Of a DNA stretch of 64,000 bases, positions 34,696 through 42,945 are shown piece after piece (within the stretch, counting starts at the first letter, position 1; every line of letters starts with the position of its first letter). The DNA is from Sphingobacteriaceae bacterium (GTDB taxonomy: Bacteria; Bacteroidota; Bacteroidia; B-17B0; Aurantibacillaceae). The position numbers and the translations under genes are program-made. The stretch is taken from positions 1,240,001-1,304,000 of the forward strand of contig NVQB01000001.1 of assembly GCA_002319075.1 (NCBI GenBank), given 5' to 3'. The notes below the pieces were generated by a model that saw only the letters and a program-made list of their open reading frames with translations, was not told the DNA's origin and ran no database searches.

Positions 34696-35100
34696 TTAAA
34701 CTTTAACTCTCACCTTTTCCAATGACAACAGCCACTTGACGGCATCTTTTTCAGAATTAAAGATTTTACTTGGTTTTTGGGGTTTATTCAGACTTAAATA
34801 AAGATTCGCCATAACGCGTTGTGTTATAGACTTAACCACCATAGCATCGGCGATCGTATATCTCTGACCCTCTTCGCTCGCCGAAAAAGCCATCGCCTCT
34901 TCATTTACCTGGGTTAATTCCTCAGCCATCATTAATACAAGGATCTCTTTTCCCTTAGATAAAATGCCGATCGCATCGTTCAGCTCTTTTGTTCGTTTTC
35001 CGTCAATCACAAGCTCTCCAAATACCTCTATGCGCACTAGTTTTGCATCCAGCAACTGCACTTTCGCGTAAGAAAAAATAATTTCCTGTAAAATTTTCAT
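34696..35100 (-). CDS. STAS-like small regulatory protein
   Basis: The 134-residue product has alternating beta/alpha pattern: V-R-I-E-V-F-G-E-L-V-I-D, a helix, then E-I-L-V-L-M-M-A-E-E and a long amphipathic helix. It resembles the SpoIIAA-like/STAS-like proteins that are common in Bacteroidota. These might partner SpoIIE phosphatases such as the one at 11856-13211, but that link is a guess. The gene is monocistronic, upstream of the acyltransferase-like gene in the opposite order of transcription flow (both leftward). Confidence 0.6.
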   Translation of the reverse strand: MKILQEIIFSYAKVQLLDAKLVRIEVFGELVIDGKRTKELNDAIGILSKGKEILVLMMAEELTQVNEEAMAFSASEEGQRYTIADAMVVKSITQRVMANLYLSLNKPQKPSKIFNSEKDAVKWLLSLEKVRVKV

Positions 35101-35175
35101 AAGAGAAAGATAACCAAATTTCCTATTTCAGCACCTCAGAGGATTTTAAAAGCTTCTACGAAGATATAAACACTT

Positions 35176-36357
35176 TTAAAAATATTTGAGCCACTTGATG
35201 TGCTTGTGCGTAAGCTTGTAATTACCATACCACCTGCACAAAGGATACATGAAGATGATCAAACACATCCAGTACAAATAAATAAAAGGTAAAGTTAAAC
35301 CCACGCCCGATTCTGGTCTACCAAATTGCATAATGCCAAACGGCATCTCAGCCCACTCTACCCCCTGCAGCCGAATCATTACAAACATCGAAATATGAAT
35401 AATGTACCAATGCAGAATATAAAAAAACATAGGTACACGTCCGTAAACCACGAAAATTCTGATAAACCTGTTGTCTTTACTTTCTACTAAATACAGTACA
35501 AAGAACATGATCGATAAAGTTGCGCAGGCATATAACAAAGAGGGTGGGTATTTTGTAAGATCAATAAAAGAAAAAAAAGTGTTTAAAGGCGTAGATTGTA
35601 AAGACCATGGCTTGCGATCGCCATACACATTAAAAAACCGCAGGATAATAAAAGTAAAAAGTGCCGCAAGTGCCGTTAAAATTAAAACACGGGATCGCCT
35701 CTTAGTTTCAAAAGTAAAAACTTGTCCGAAGCCATAGCCGCATAATAAAATTCCTAACCAGGGGATAATGGCATAACCAATCATCAATCCGCGCTCTTCA
35801 CCCATTTTAAAAAAGCCTCGATCAAATAATAAGCTCCAAATAAATCCTAATGCCGATTCTTTATTGATGTGTACCTGCGGTGTAAGATTATGAAGAATAA
35901 CTATCCCGAGTCCAATAAATCCAAGTGTTTTTGCTGGAATTTTGAGCAGAAAAGAAAGGATAAAGAAACCTGCGCCTATAGCGAAGATTACCTGAAATAA
36001 AAAAGTACGGAAATAAATATCGAACCACACACCAAAACCTACGACTGTTACTTCCAGAATCATTAATAAAATACCGCGACTTCGCAAAAACCCTTTTGTT
36101 TTAGAAAGATCATTTTGATTTATAAATGTCAGGTAAGCCGAAACGCCTCCTAGAAAAACAAAAATGGGAGCACACAAATGCGTAATCCATCGTGTCATAA
36201 ACAAAGCCGGAGTGGTTGTAGCAAGATCAAGCGGATCGTTGGTTAAAGAAGTAGTGTGCAAAAGATCACGGATATGATCAATTGCCATAATCACTATAAC
36301 AAGCCCGCGCATAAAATCTATGGAGCTTATTCTTGAGCTTTTAATGAGTTCTTTCAT
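35176..36357 (-). CDS. membrane acyltransferase-like protein (DUF1624/HGSNAT type)
   Basis: The 393-residue product has ten or so membrane spans. It opens with R-I-S-S-I-D-F-M-R-G-L-V-I-V-I-M-A-I-D-H-I-R-D, the signature of heparan-alpha-glucosaminide N-acetyltransferase-like proteins (DUF1624). The conserved D-H pair and W-I-T-H-L-C-A-P-I-F-V-F-L-G-G are present. The family is thought to acetylate sugars across the membrane using acetyl-CoA; the substrate here is unknown. Confidence 0.85.
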   Translation of the reverse strand: MKELIKSSRISSIDFMRGLVIVIMAIDHIRDLLHTTSLTNDPLDLATTTPALFMTRWITHLCAPIFVFLGGVSAYLTFINQNDLSKTKGFLRSRGILLMILEVTVVGFGVWFDIYFRTFLFQVIFAIGAGFFILSFLLKIPAKTLGFIGLGIVILHNLTPQVHINKESALGFIWSLLFDRGFFKMGEERGLMIGYAIIPWLGILLCGYGFGQVFTFETKRRSRVLILTALAALFTFIILRFFNVYGDRKPWSLQSTPLNTFFSFIDLTKYPPSLLYACATLSIMFFVLYLVESKDNRFIRIFVVYGRVPMFFYILHWYIIHISMFVMIRLQGVEWAEMPFGIMQFGRPESGVGLTLPFIYLYWMCLIIFMYPLCRWYGNYKLTHKHIKWLKYF

Positions 36358-36444
36358 TTAAATTTTTGGAATGCCTAAATGTAAGAAATACAATTTGCAG
36401 AATGAATCCAGGGAAATATAAAATCATTTAGTATTTTAGTAATA

Positions 36445-36813
36445 ATGACAACGGAAAGCAAGAAAGAAATTTCCAAATTCACAAATGGAAAAACTGAACA
36501 AAGTTTAGTTCTGTTGGAGCATTTTATAAATCACTTCGAAAGCATTGGAAACATTACCCTGCATGCGGCAAAAACAATGATTGGAATATCTAATGGTAAA
36601 AAACGTATTGCCTGGATCACGCAGATTGGCAAAAATTTCATCCATGTTGTTTTTCCTTTCAAAAAAGAATACCCCGATAATTTGTGTTTTCAAAAAATTG
36701 CACAAGTTCCTGGAGATGCAAAACAATTTAATCACCATTTCAGAATGCTGTTACCTGAAGATGTAAATGAAGAAGTTTTAAGATTTATGAAGCGGGCAAT
36801 TGAAAGCCAATAA
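36445..36813 (+). CDS. small DUF5655-like protein
   Basis: The 122-residue product is basic and soluble. It contains I-T-L-H-A-A-K-T-M-I-G-I-S, then A-W-I-T-Q-I-G-K-N-F-I-H-V-V-F-P-F, and a C-terminal helix with L-L-P-E-D-V-N-E-E-V. The length and pattern fit DUF5655, a family seen alone or fused to predicted transporters or nucleases. Function unknown. It is convergent with the TPR-type gene ending one base later. Confidence 0.65.
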   Translation: MTTESKKEISKFTNGKTEQSLVLLEHFINHFESIGNITLHAAKTMIGISNGKKRIAWITQIGKNFIHVVFPFKKEYPDNLCFQKIAQVPGDAKQFNHHFRMLLPEDVNEEVLRFMKRAIESQ

Positions 36814-37569
36814 CTATTTTACCAGTTTCGAAATTTCTTCTTTGGATTTATCAATCCACAAAGTAACGCCTCCTTTTTCTCTGCGGCTCATCCGTTCAGA
36901 TTCTTCTACAATATCAAAAAAAATAAGACCAGCCTCTTCTATGCGACTTTGTCTTAATAAAAAACATCCGTAATTATATCTTGCCTCATAATTCGAAAAG
37001 CGGTGATTCATTGCCTGATATTGTTTCTCAACAAGACTAGTATTTCCAGTCTTTTCAAGAGCCAATGCATATAAAAGATTGGTATGGCTTTTTGAAAAAT
37101 TCATGGCATTTGTTATTTTAAGACCAGTACGTACAACTTCATCCATCCTGTCCAGTTGATAATAAGCATGAATAAGTTGCTTTAAGATATGTTCATTATC
37201 ATGAAAAATCCCTGTAAGGGCAGGCTCATAAAGTTCAATCGCTTTTTCAAACATGCCACTCTCAAGATAAGCATCTGCTAAGGCAACTCTATTTGTGAAA
37301 GTACTTGTAAACTTGAAATTTTTCTCAAGGTTTTTTATCCTTCCACCAGGATTTACAAAGGCAACCGCCTTTTCCTGAATATCAGAAACATGATTTCGCT
37401 TTACTATTTCGGTGAAAATGTAAACCAATGACCCTACTAAAGGCAAAAAAACAATTATCCAGATCCATTTTTGCTGATTGCCCTTGCGGTAAGAATGAAA
37501 TACGCATAGTGCTTGTAAAGCAAGAATGAAATAATAATATTCTGAAAAACTGCCAAACAGATCGTACAT
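36814..37569 (-). CDS. membrane-anchored TPR protein
   Basis: About 251 residues from the ATG at 37569. Two N-terminal hydrophobic segments (Y-Y-F-I-L-A-L-Q-A-L-C-V-F and W-I-W-I-I-V-F-L-P-L-V-G-S-L-V-Y-I-F) resemble the short 'PLDc_N' anchor (W-I-x-x-I-x-x-P-x-x-G). Then come about five TPR-like units (F-E-K-A-I-E-L-Y-E-P-A, A-L-A-L-E-K-T-G-N). A longer frame starts at 37629 but adds 20 residues without clear purpose. The partner and role are unknown. Confidence 0.75.
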   Translation of the reverse strand: MYDLFGSFSEYYYFILALQALCVFHSYRKGNQQKWIWIIVFLPLVGSLVYIFTEIVKRNHVSDIQEKAVAFVNPGGRIKNLEKNFKFTSTFTNRVALADAYLESGMFEKAIELYEPALTGIFHDNEHILKQLIHAYYQLDRMDEVVRTGLKITNAMNFSKSHTNLLYALALEKTGNTSLVEKQYQAMNHRFSNYEARYNYGCFLLRQSRIEEAGLIFFDIVEESERMSRREKGGVTLWIDKSKEEISKLVK

Positions 37570-38007
37570 AAGGGAATTAATTATTAGCGGCTTAAATATA
37601 ATAATTAATGTATTATCAATACAAAACAAGCTTACTGGCGGTAGAATTGGTGAAATTCTCAGAAGAGAAAAAACCTTATGAGTTGGTCAAAAAATTTATG
37701 GTGAGAAGTTTTAAGTCGGTTCGTGACTGGATATCAGTCATGCGACAAAATTACTAGTTACTGTTACAAATTTTGTGGTCATTCGAACTATTCCTCTAAG
37801 ACTGACAAAGATTGCCTCATGTCACAAATAATTTTAAACTAATTAATTATGATAATTTACGACGATGGACTATTTGCCTTCGGCAAATAGTCCATCGTCG
37901 TAATTTCTCCTTTAAGATTCAAATAATTCAACGATCACAATAGCTATCGGGAGAGAAATCTGCGTCACAGAAAGTGTTGACTAACAGGACGCACTTCCGA
38001 ACAACTC
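37570..38007. other. intergenic gap of 438 bases
   Basis: The gap holds a perfect inverted repeat at 37857-37903 (listed separately). It also holds a 49-codon rightward frame (ATG 37608 to TAG 37757) coding for a basic helical peptide with K-F-M-V-R-S-F-K-S-V-R-D-W. That frame could be the end of a decayed gene; I do not recognise it. No tRNA or clear promoter is seen. Confidence 0.5.
37857..37903. repeat. perfect 22-bp inverted repeat with 3-base loop
   Basis: A 22-base arm (37857-37878) is exactly complementary to 37882-37903 around the loop TTC. The core is GACGATGGACTATTTGCC. Neither strand has a T run after the hairpin, so it is not a standard terminator. It could be a transcript-end structure for the leftward DinB gene or a small repeat unit inserted in the gap. 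Confidence 0.9.
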
Positions 38008-38481
38008 TCAGTTCACCTTAAGAAGTTTGATGGTTATACCTATCTGCCCAAGATGATAAGCATCGTGATGAATGAGTCCAAACAAAATATCTTTATTTGT
38101 AAATTCAGATAGATGGTATTTTTTGCTAAGAAATTCTTCGCTGCAAGTATCGATATATTCTATCAAACGCTGGTGAGCGCGATAAAACTCTTTTTTTAAA
38201 ACAGACCAACCTTTTTTACGCAAAACTTCGTTTGTTTTCCAATCATTTTCATCGTTATCTTTTAAAGTGTTTGCAATACAATTCATACGGTCTAAGCAAG
38301 CTTCGATCCAAACACTTATATGAGAGAGTAACTCAGCAACGCTGTGCACTTCGGCAATGGGCCTTGTAAACGCGAGATCGTCCGTTAGACCAGCCAACTT
38401 CTTATTGAAATTTTCATCCAGCCATAAGGGACCCTCCAACAAATCGTTTAGCTGTTTAGTTATATCCTCTTTAATTTTCAT
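38008..38481 (-). CDS. DinB superfamily protein
   Basis: About 157 residues from ATG 38481 (an ATG at 38490 adds three). A four-helix bundle is indicated, with S-V-A-E-L-L-S-H-I-S-V-W near residue 45 and H-H-D-A-Y-H-L-G-Q-I at the C-terminus. These supply the three His that bind a metal ion in the DinB/YfiT family. Such proteins may be thiol or glutathione-type transferases; the substrate is unknown. Confidence 0.85.
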   Translation of the reverse strand: MKIKEDITKQLNDLLEGPLWLDENFNKKLAGLTDDLAFTRPIAEVHSVAELLSHISVWIEACLDRMNCIANTLKDNDENDWKTNEVLRKKGWSVLKKEFYRAHQRLIEYIDTCSEEFLSKKYHLSEFTNKDILFGLIHHDAYHLGQIGITIKLLKVN

Positions 38482-38541
38482 GTACTGCAAAAATAACTCC
38501 GGACAAACATCTTACCGTCCATCACGAGCCTGTCAAAGTTT

Positions 38542-38745
38542 TTAATATCCCGCTGTCTCATCTTCTTCATCGCTTCCATTACTCTCGCGGTTTTTGGTAA
38601 TCAAACTCTTGCCACCAGAAGCGTCTTTAAAAAAAAGAGGCATAGTACTCCGTAGCTTTTTCCTCAACTTTTTTTTTTAGAAACCCTAAATGAGGTTTGA
38701 TTTTTTGAAGCTTTTAAGCACACCTTCGATTAGATAGAATGCCAT
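38542..38745 (-). pseudogene. frameshifted small-gene remnant
   Basis: Leftward, ATG 38745 reads M-A-F-Y-L-I-E-G-V-L-K-S-F-K-K-S-N and stops. A second frame then reads L-G-F-L-K-K-K-V-E-E-K-A-T-E-Y-Y-A-S-F-F, and a third ends K-D-A-S-G-G-K-S-L-I-T-K-N-R with an acidic tail to TAA 38542-38544. The pieces join smoothly into a protein of about 67 residues if one allows shifts near the run of ten A/T at 38669-38678 and a run of eight further on. Either a decayed gene or sequencing errors in homopolymers. It overlaps the end of the AHSA1 gene by 16 bases. Family unknown. Confidence 0.35.
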
Positions 38746-39233
38746 TTTAAATTATTTTCGAGTTTATCGAGTGATTCAAGCCAGCCCTGAACGCAATCAT
38801 TGTAGGCTTCAACCGGTAAACCCTCTTGTTTTAAGGAAATAAATGTTTTTTCATTGTCTGCCTGTAATTCTACTGTTGTTAAAAGAGCTTCGGGCCAATC
38901 GCCTGCCATTTCAGCTGGAGCAGAGATGATGTTTCCCGAACTATCCGAAAAACTATCCGTCATAACAAGTTTCTTATAAGGGACAATTTCCTTATAAATT
39001 CCTGTTGAGTAAATTTCTTCCCCATCTTTTGCCTTCATACTAATGAAATATTTGCCGCCAATTTGTAAATTAATCTCACAATGAGGGCAGGTATAAGCTT
39101 TTGGTCCCCACCACTTATGAAGCAACTCACAATTTGTCCAGGCTTTCCAAACCTCCGAAACAGGGAGATTCACAGTCTTTTCAAGGGATAGGGTTTTTCG
39201 CGTCCCGGGAGATTTTTCTTTAATAGTCGTCAT
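38730..39233 (-). CDS. SRPBCC/AHSA1 domain protein
   Basis: The 167-residue product has the START-like AHSA1 pattern: E-K-T-V-N-L-P-V-S-E-V-W-K-A-W-T near the start, L-H-K-W-W-G-P-K, then G-G-K-Y-F-I-S-M-K and a C-terminal helix with G-W-L-E-S-L-D-K-L-E. The fold binds hydrophobic ligands or Hsp90; many bacterial members are uncharacterised. A C-P-H-C pair (T-C-P-H-C-E) is unusual but may be structural. Confidence 0.88.
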   Translation of the reverse strand: MTTIKEKSPGTRKTLSLEKTVNLPVSEVWKAWTNCELLHKWWGPKAYTCPHCEINLQIGGKYFISMKAKDGEEIYSTGIYKEIVPYKKLVMTDSFSDSSGNIISAPAEMAGDWPEALLTTVELQADNEKTFISLKQEGLPVEAYNDCVQGWLESLDKLENNLKWHSI

Positions 39234-39415
39234 TGGTAATTAGTAAAAAATGATTGTTGCTTCGTTAAATGCTTTGTTGAACCTTTAAGTGTTGCAAACA
39301 AAATGCCAGCGACCTTCAAAGGTAAAAGGCGTCATTCTATATACCAGGCACAAAGTTCCTAACTCCTCAAATTTCTATTTGAAAAACCATTCTTTTGCCG
39401 CAACTTTATTGTACA

Positions 39416-40189
39416 ATGTTTTCAGAAAGATATAGTCCTTGCCCGGCTCTTCAGCCGTTTATTAAAACAATGATGATCATTGAAAGCTCAGAGGGTATGC
39501 AAAACAAGCTTTTGCCGGATACCTCTATTGTTATAGCGTTCAGATTAAGAGGGACTGTAAGTTCAGTAGATATAAAAGGGAAAACGACACTTCCCACTTC
39601 CCTCATAACCGGACTTCGCAAATCCTCACGCCTTGTGAATTACGAAAAAAATACGGCGGTGCTTTTAGTTATATTCAAAGAAACGGGCCTTTCCACTTTT
39701 CTCAAAACGCCGGCTCACGAATTTTTCGGAGAAAGCATTTCCCTTGAGCAGCTCTTCCCTAAAGAGCAACTGCATGCCTTAGAAGATCAACTTGCAGATT
39801 CTCATTCCAACCTTGAAAGTTTTCAATTATCCGAACGTTTTTTTCTTAAATTTTTGTCATCCAAAAAGCAAGACTACCTGATAGTAAACGCTGTTCAAAC
39901 AATTAAACTTTCAAAAGGATCCCTTCCAGTTAAAATTCTTGTAAACACTTTTCCTATTAGCCACGATGCTTTTGAAAAACGATTTCGAAAAACAACGGGC
40001 ACTAGTCCAAAACATTTTTCCTCTATAGTTCGTTTCCGGCATCTGATCTCGAACTATACCGCAAACGTCACTCTAACAGATCTAGCATATGACTCCGGCT
40101 TTTTCGATCAAAATCATTTTATAAAAAATTTTAAATCTTTTACAGGCGAAACTCCACGCATTTTCTTTCAGGCAGGACGCTTCTGGTAA
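39416..40189 (+). CDS. AraC-family transcriptional regulator
   Basis: About 257 residues from ATG 39416; a TTG at 39395 would add seven and is less likely. The N-terminal half has the sensing-domain pattern seen in Bacteroidota AraC proteins (Y-S-P-C-P-A-L-Q-P-F-I-K, L-P-D-T-S-I-V-I-A-F). The C-terminal half has two HTHs, the second with L-A-Y-D-S-G-F-F-D-Q-N-H-F-I-K-N-F-K and G-E-T-P, the AraC signature. It may control the neighbouring AHSA1 gene or the following genes. Confidence 0.9.
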   Translation: MFSERYSPCPALQPFIKTMMIIESSEGMQNKLLPDTSIVIAFRLRGTVSSVDIKGKTTLPTSLITGLRKSSRLVNYEKNTAVLLVIFKETGLSTFLKTPAHEFFGESISLEQLFPKEQLHALEDQLADSHSNLESFQLSERFFLKFLSSKKQDYLIVNAVQTIKLSKGSLPVKILVNTFPISHDAFEKRFRKTTGTSPKHFSSIVRFRHLISNYTANVTLTDLAYDSGFFDQNHFIKNFKSFTGETPRIFFQAGRFW

Positions 40190-40251
40190 ATCACTGATTT
40201 TTTACTATTTATCTTTTTTTCATCTCTGTAGTTTTGATAAAAATTTACAAG

Positions 40252-40794
40252 ATGAAAAAAATTATTCTCTATTGCGTTATAGTAGCTGGCGTTTCAGTAA
40301 CGTTTTCAAGCTTCACAGGTAGTAAATTAAAAAATCAGAAACATTTTCCAAATCACAAAACCATGATCAACAAAAACAAAGAAGTAATTCGTAAATTATA
40401 CGAAGAAGCCTTAAACAGAAGAAATTACAGTCTTTTAAAACAACTTGTGTCTGAAGATTACATTGGGCCGCGCGGAGAAAAAGGTGCCGAAGGAATGGAA
40501 GGAAGCGTGAAACCTCTTATTGTTTCTTTTCCCGAAGTACAATGGAAAATTGAAGACCTGTTGGAAGAGGGCGACAAAGTAGTTGTGCGCTGGTATTGGC
40601 AAGCCACACACAAAGAAACATACCAGGGAATTACAGCAACTAACAGATTAGTAAAAAGTGAAGCCATTGCAATTTATGTTTTAAAAGATGAAAAAATAAT
40701 AGGGGCAACAATGATTACCGATCGCCTGGGATTTTTAATGCAATTGGGTGTTATATTGCCGGAGCAATTGCCAGGAAACCAATCAAAAAAATAG
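40252..40794 (+). CDS. exported SnoaL-like ester cyclase-type protein
   Basis: About 180 residues from ATG 40252. It has an N-terminal hydrophobic leader (I-L-Y-C-V-I-V-A-G-V-S-V-T-F). The SnoaL/NTF2-like fold follows: N-K-E-V-I-R-K-L-Y-E-E-A-L, L-V-S-E-D-Y-I-G-P, then D-K-V-V-V-R-W-Y-W-Q-A-T-H and a C-terminal M-I-T-D-R-L-G-F-L-M-Q-L-G. The match covers the whole 'ester cyclase' pattern. Most such single-domain proteins have unknown substrates. Confidence 0.85.
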   Translation: MKKIILYCVIVAGVSVTFSSFTGSKLKNQKHFPNHKTMINKNKEVIRKLYEEALNRRNYSLLKQLVSEDYIGPRGEKGAEGMEGSVKPLIVSFPEVQWKIEDLLEEGDKVVVRWYWQATHKETYQGITATNRLVKSEAIAIYVLKDEKIIGATMITDRLGFLMQLGVILPEQLPGNQSKK

Positions 40795-40916
40795 CGAATG
40801 TTCGCTCTGTACAATCCATAAAAAAAGTTATACTGCTTCCTTATGGGTGGTATCCAAAAAGAAAGCGACTCTATTTTTGAAAGCGATAATCTTATCTTTA
40901 ACCTAAATTTTAATTT

Positions 40917-41951
40917 ATGGAAATAGGAATAGATAGTTTCGCTGCAGCGGCGATTGGCAATGATGTAGGCTCGAAAACAAACAGTATGGACGCCCTTGGG
41001 AAACTCCTGGAACGCATTGAGCACGCCGATAAATCGGGGCTTCACGTGTTTGGCATAGGCGAACATCACCGCAAAGAATTTCTCGACTCTGCGCCTACTA
41101 TGATTCTTGCAGCAGCAGCTTCCCGCACAAAACAGATCCGTCTTACCAGTGCGGTTACGGTTTTAAGCGCTGCCGATCCTGTGAGAGTTTTTCAAAACTT
41201 TGCAACCCTTGATCTTATCTCTAAAGGACGTGCTGAAATCGTTGCCGGACGAGGCTCTTTTACAGAAGCTTTTCCTTTGTTTGGCCTGAATCTTAATGAT
41301 TACGATGAACTCTTTAGCGAAAAACTAGAGCTTCTTTTGAAAATACGCGACAATGAATCTGTTACCTGGTCAGGAAAATTTCGTCCGGCTTTAAAAAATC
41401 AAGCTATTTATCCAAGACCTATTCAAGATCTTTTCCCGGTTTGGATCGGCGTTGGCGGAACACCTGAATCCTTCGTCCGTGCAGGAACTCTGGGCCTTCC
41501 GCTTATGGTGGCAGTTATTGGTGGCGAAACACATCGTTTTCGTCCTTTGATAGACCTTTATAGAGAAGCGGGAAAACGGGCCGGACATGCTCCTGAAAAA
41601 TTAAAAGTTGGCCTGCATTCCTTAGGATACATTAGCGCAAGCTCACAACAAGCGGTGGAGGAATTTTATCCAGGTTATGCCGAAACCTTTACCAGAATTG
41701 GAAAAGAAAGAGGATGGCCCCCGGTTACTAAAGCACATTTTGATGCGCAAAACGGAGCAAGAGGGGCGTTGATGATTGGTGGTCCGGAAGAAATCGCTGA
41801 AAAAATTCTCCGTCACAGTGAAGCCCTGGGAGGTATTTCCAGATTTACTTTTCAGATGGACAATGCAGGACTAACGCATGAAAAATTGATGAAAGCCATT
41901 GAGTTGATCGGGGAGAAGGTGATTCCTTTGGTAAATGCAAAATCTAACTAG
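40917..41951 (+). CDS. LLM-class (luciferase-like) flavin oxidoreductase
   Basis: The 344-residue product has the bacterial-luciferase-like TIM barrel: I-G-E-H-H-R-K-E-F near residue 45, L-T-S-A-V-T-V-L, R-A-E-I-V-A-G-R-G-S-F, and P-V-W-I-G-V-G-G-T-P-E-S. It belongs to the subgroup of stand-alone putative FMN-dependent oxidoreductases. Substrate unknown. It is preceded by the SnoaL-like gene in the same direction with a 122-base gap. Confidence 0.9.
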   Translation: MEIGIDSFAAAAIGNDVGSKTNSMDALGKLLERIEHADKSGLHVFGIGEHHRKEFLDSAPTMILAAAASRTKQIRLTSAVTVLSAADPVRVFQNFATLDLISKGRAEIVAGRGSFTEAFPLFGLNLNDYDELFSEKLELLLKIRDNESVTWSGKFRPALKNQAIYPRPIQDLFPVWIGVGGTPESFVRAGTLGLPLMVAVIGGETHRFRPLIDLYREAGKRAGHAPEKLKVGLHSLGYISASSQQAVEEFYPGYAETFTRIGKERGWPPVTKAHFDAQNGARGALMIGGPEEIAEKILRHSEALGGISRFTFQMDNAGLTHEKLMKAIELIGEKVIPLVNAKSN

Positions 41952-41997
41952 TTGTAAAGGCTTAATTCGCTGCATTCGCCTGAGTTTTGCGAGGTGA

Positions 41998-42168
41998 AAA
42001 AATAACCTGCAGGCAAAATTTGATCGCAGAATCACACCTAGTTTAGCTAAGGTGATCTGGTTTTTAGGAAGGTCGCAACCAAACTCGGATCAGTGGAAAA
42101 AGCTGGAGGCGGATTTAAAAATTCATTTTCCGAAGTCAAGCCTGATAGTCCATTTTTACAGCAATTAG
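41998..42168 (+). pseudogene. orphan 56-codon gene fragment without a start
   Basis: After TGA 41995-41997 a frame runs to TAG 42166-42168 with no ATG. It reads like the C-terminal part of a soluble protein (S-L-A-K-V-I-W-F-L-G-R-S-Q-P-N, then W-K-K-L-E-A-D-L-K and I-V-H-F-Y-S-N). The part coding I-W-F-L-G-R recurs, followed by a stop, at 44104-44121, as part of a direct repeat. A remnant of an unrecognised gene is likely. The rest of the gap up to 42398 holds only the operator-like repeats. Confidence 0.35.
42040..42073 (+). repeat. imperfect direct repeat, copy 1 (copy 2 at 44089-44122)
   Basis: AGTTTAG, a short variable stretch and TGATCTGGTTTTTAGG-n-AGGT occur here and again about 2.05 kb away, with the same spacing. 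The copies bracket the hip locus. They may mark a past insertion or a duplicated gene end. Confidence 0.7.
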
Positions 42169-42213
42169 TCAATTTTTAAAGTCCAAATGTTCCATGAGAG
42201 TACAGTTCAGTAT

Positions 42214-42343
42214 AATGGTACAAATCTATCAATTATACGTAATTTCCACTTTTTTCCGCATTTGTACCATTCTAACGATGTATTTTAGACTATTCGCGCG
42301 TATTCTCTATTTTGCTTTTAAAAGCAGTTATGATGGTACAAAT
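42214..42343. promoter_or_regulatory. putative HipB operator cluster (three ATGGTACAAAT copies)
   Basis: The 11-mer ATGGTACAAAT occurs at 42215-42225 and 42333-42343 on the plus strand and inverted at 42260-42270. The first two form a 12-bp inverted repeat (AATGGTACAAAT/ATTTGTACCATT) spaced by 34 bases. All lie within 190 bases upstream of the HTH gene at 42399. Type II antitoxins of the HipB kind bind such dyads to repress their own operon. Confidence 0.6.
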
Positions 42344-42398
42344 TTGACATTCATAAAGAAAACTCCCTAATTTGATAGAATATTACCAATATAATGGC

Positions 42399-42608
42399 AT
42401 GGAAGTAGCAGAAATAGGTAAAACAGTAAAGCATAGACGGGAGGCATTAGATCTAACTATAAGAGATCTGGCTGAGGTTACAGGTCTATCTAAAACAACA
42501 ATTACTCAAATCGAAACAGGTAGCAGCAACCCTACGTTTGAAGTACTACAAAAGATTTTTGAGTATCTCAACCTGGAGATGAAAATAGAAGTCAGAAAGC
42601 AAATATAA
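42399..42608 (+). CDS. HipB-like XRE antitoxin
   Basis: About 69 residues from ATG 42399; a TTG at 42372 is less likely. The XRE HTH covers almost the whole protein: I-G-K-T-V-K-H-R-R-E-A-L-D-L-T-I-R-D-L-A-E, then V-T-G-L-S-K-T-T-I-T-Q-I-E-T-G. Order and size fit HipB of HipAB/HipBST loci. It is followed 6 bases later by the HipS-like gene. It would autoregulate through the upstream dyads. Confidence 0.88.
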   Translation: MEVAEIGKTVKHRREALDLTIRDLAEVTGLSKTTITQIETGSSNPTFEVLQKIFEYLNLEMKIEVRKQI

Positions 42609-42614
42609 CCTTCT

Positions 42615-42944
42615 ATGAAAATCGGAAATAAATTAGAAGTCATTTATAAAGGAGTAATCAAAGCAGGCATTCTGTGGGTTGATGATGACGGATATCATTT
42701 TGAGTATGATGATGTATTTATTAACGATAACTCAGTGCGACCAATTTCAGTCAATTTATCAAAGACAACAAAGACGCATCATTCCAAAGAATTGTTTCAC
42801 TATTTCAAATCCATTCTTAGCGAAGGCGAGAATCGCCAACAAATTTGCAAAGCACTAAGTATTGATCCCAGCGATGACTGGAGCCTATTGGCATTGACCT
42901 GCCAACATGATACAATTGCAGCTATAACGGTAAAAACGATATAA
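42615..42944 (+). CDS. HipS-like protein (free HipA N-terminal subdomain)
   Basis: The 109-residue product matches the N-subdomain 1 of HipA kinases (L-E-V-I-Y-K-G-V-I-K-A-G-I-L, F-E-Y-D-D-V-F, V-R-P-I-S-V-N-L). In two-gene hip loci this part is fused to the kinase. Here it is a separate gene before the kinase remnant, as in the HipBST system of E. coli O127:H6, where HipS is the antitoxin. The frame is intact. In many Bacteroidota the same split is called 'HipA N-terminal domain protein'. Confidence 0.8.
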   Translation: MKIGNKLEVIYKGVIKAGILWVDDDGYHFEYDDVFINDNSVRPISVNLSKTTKTHHSKELFHYFKSILSEGENRQQICKALSIDPSDDWSLLALTCQHDTIAAITVKTI

Positions 42945-42945
42945 C

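Noticed and set aside
37608-37757. 49-codon ORF as a real gene
   Set aside because: It is short, has no recognised family, and overlaps the alternative 5' end of the neighbouring gene; kept only in the gap description.
40674-41069. 131-codon leftward ORF across the SnoaL-like and LLM genes
   Set aside because: It is antisense to two genes and spans their intergenic gap with no family features.
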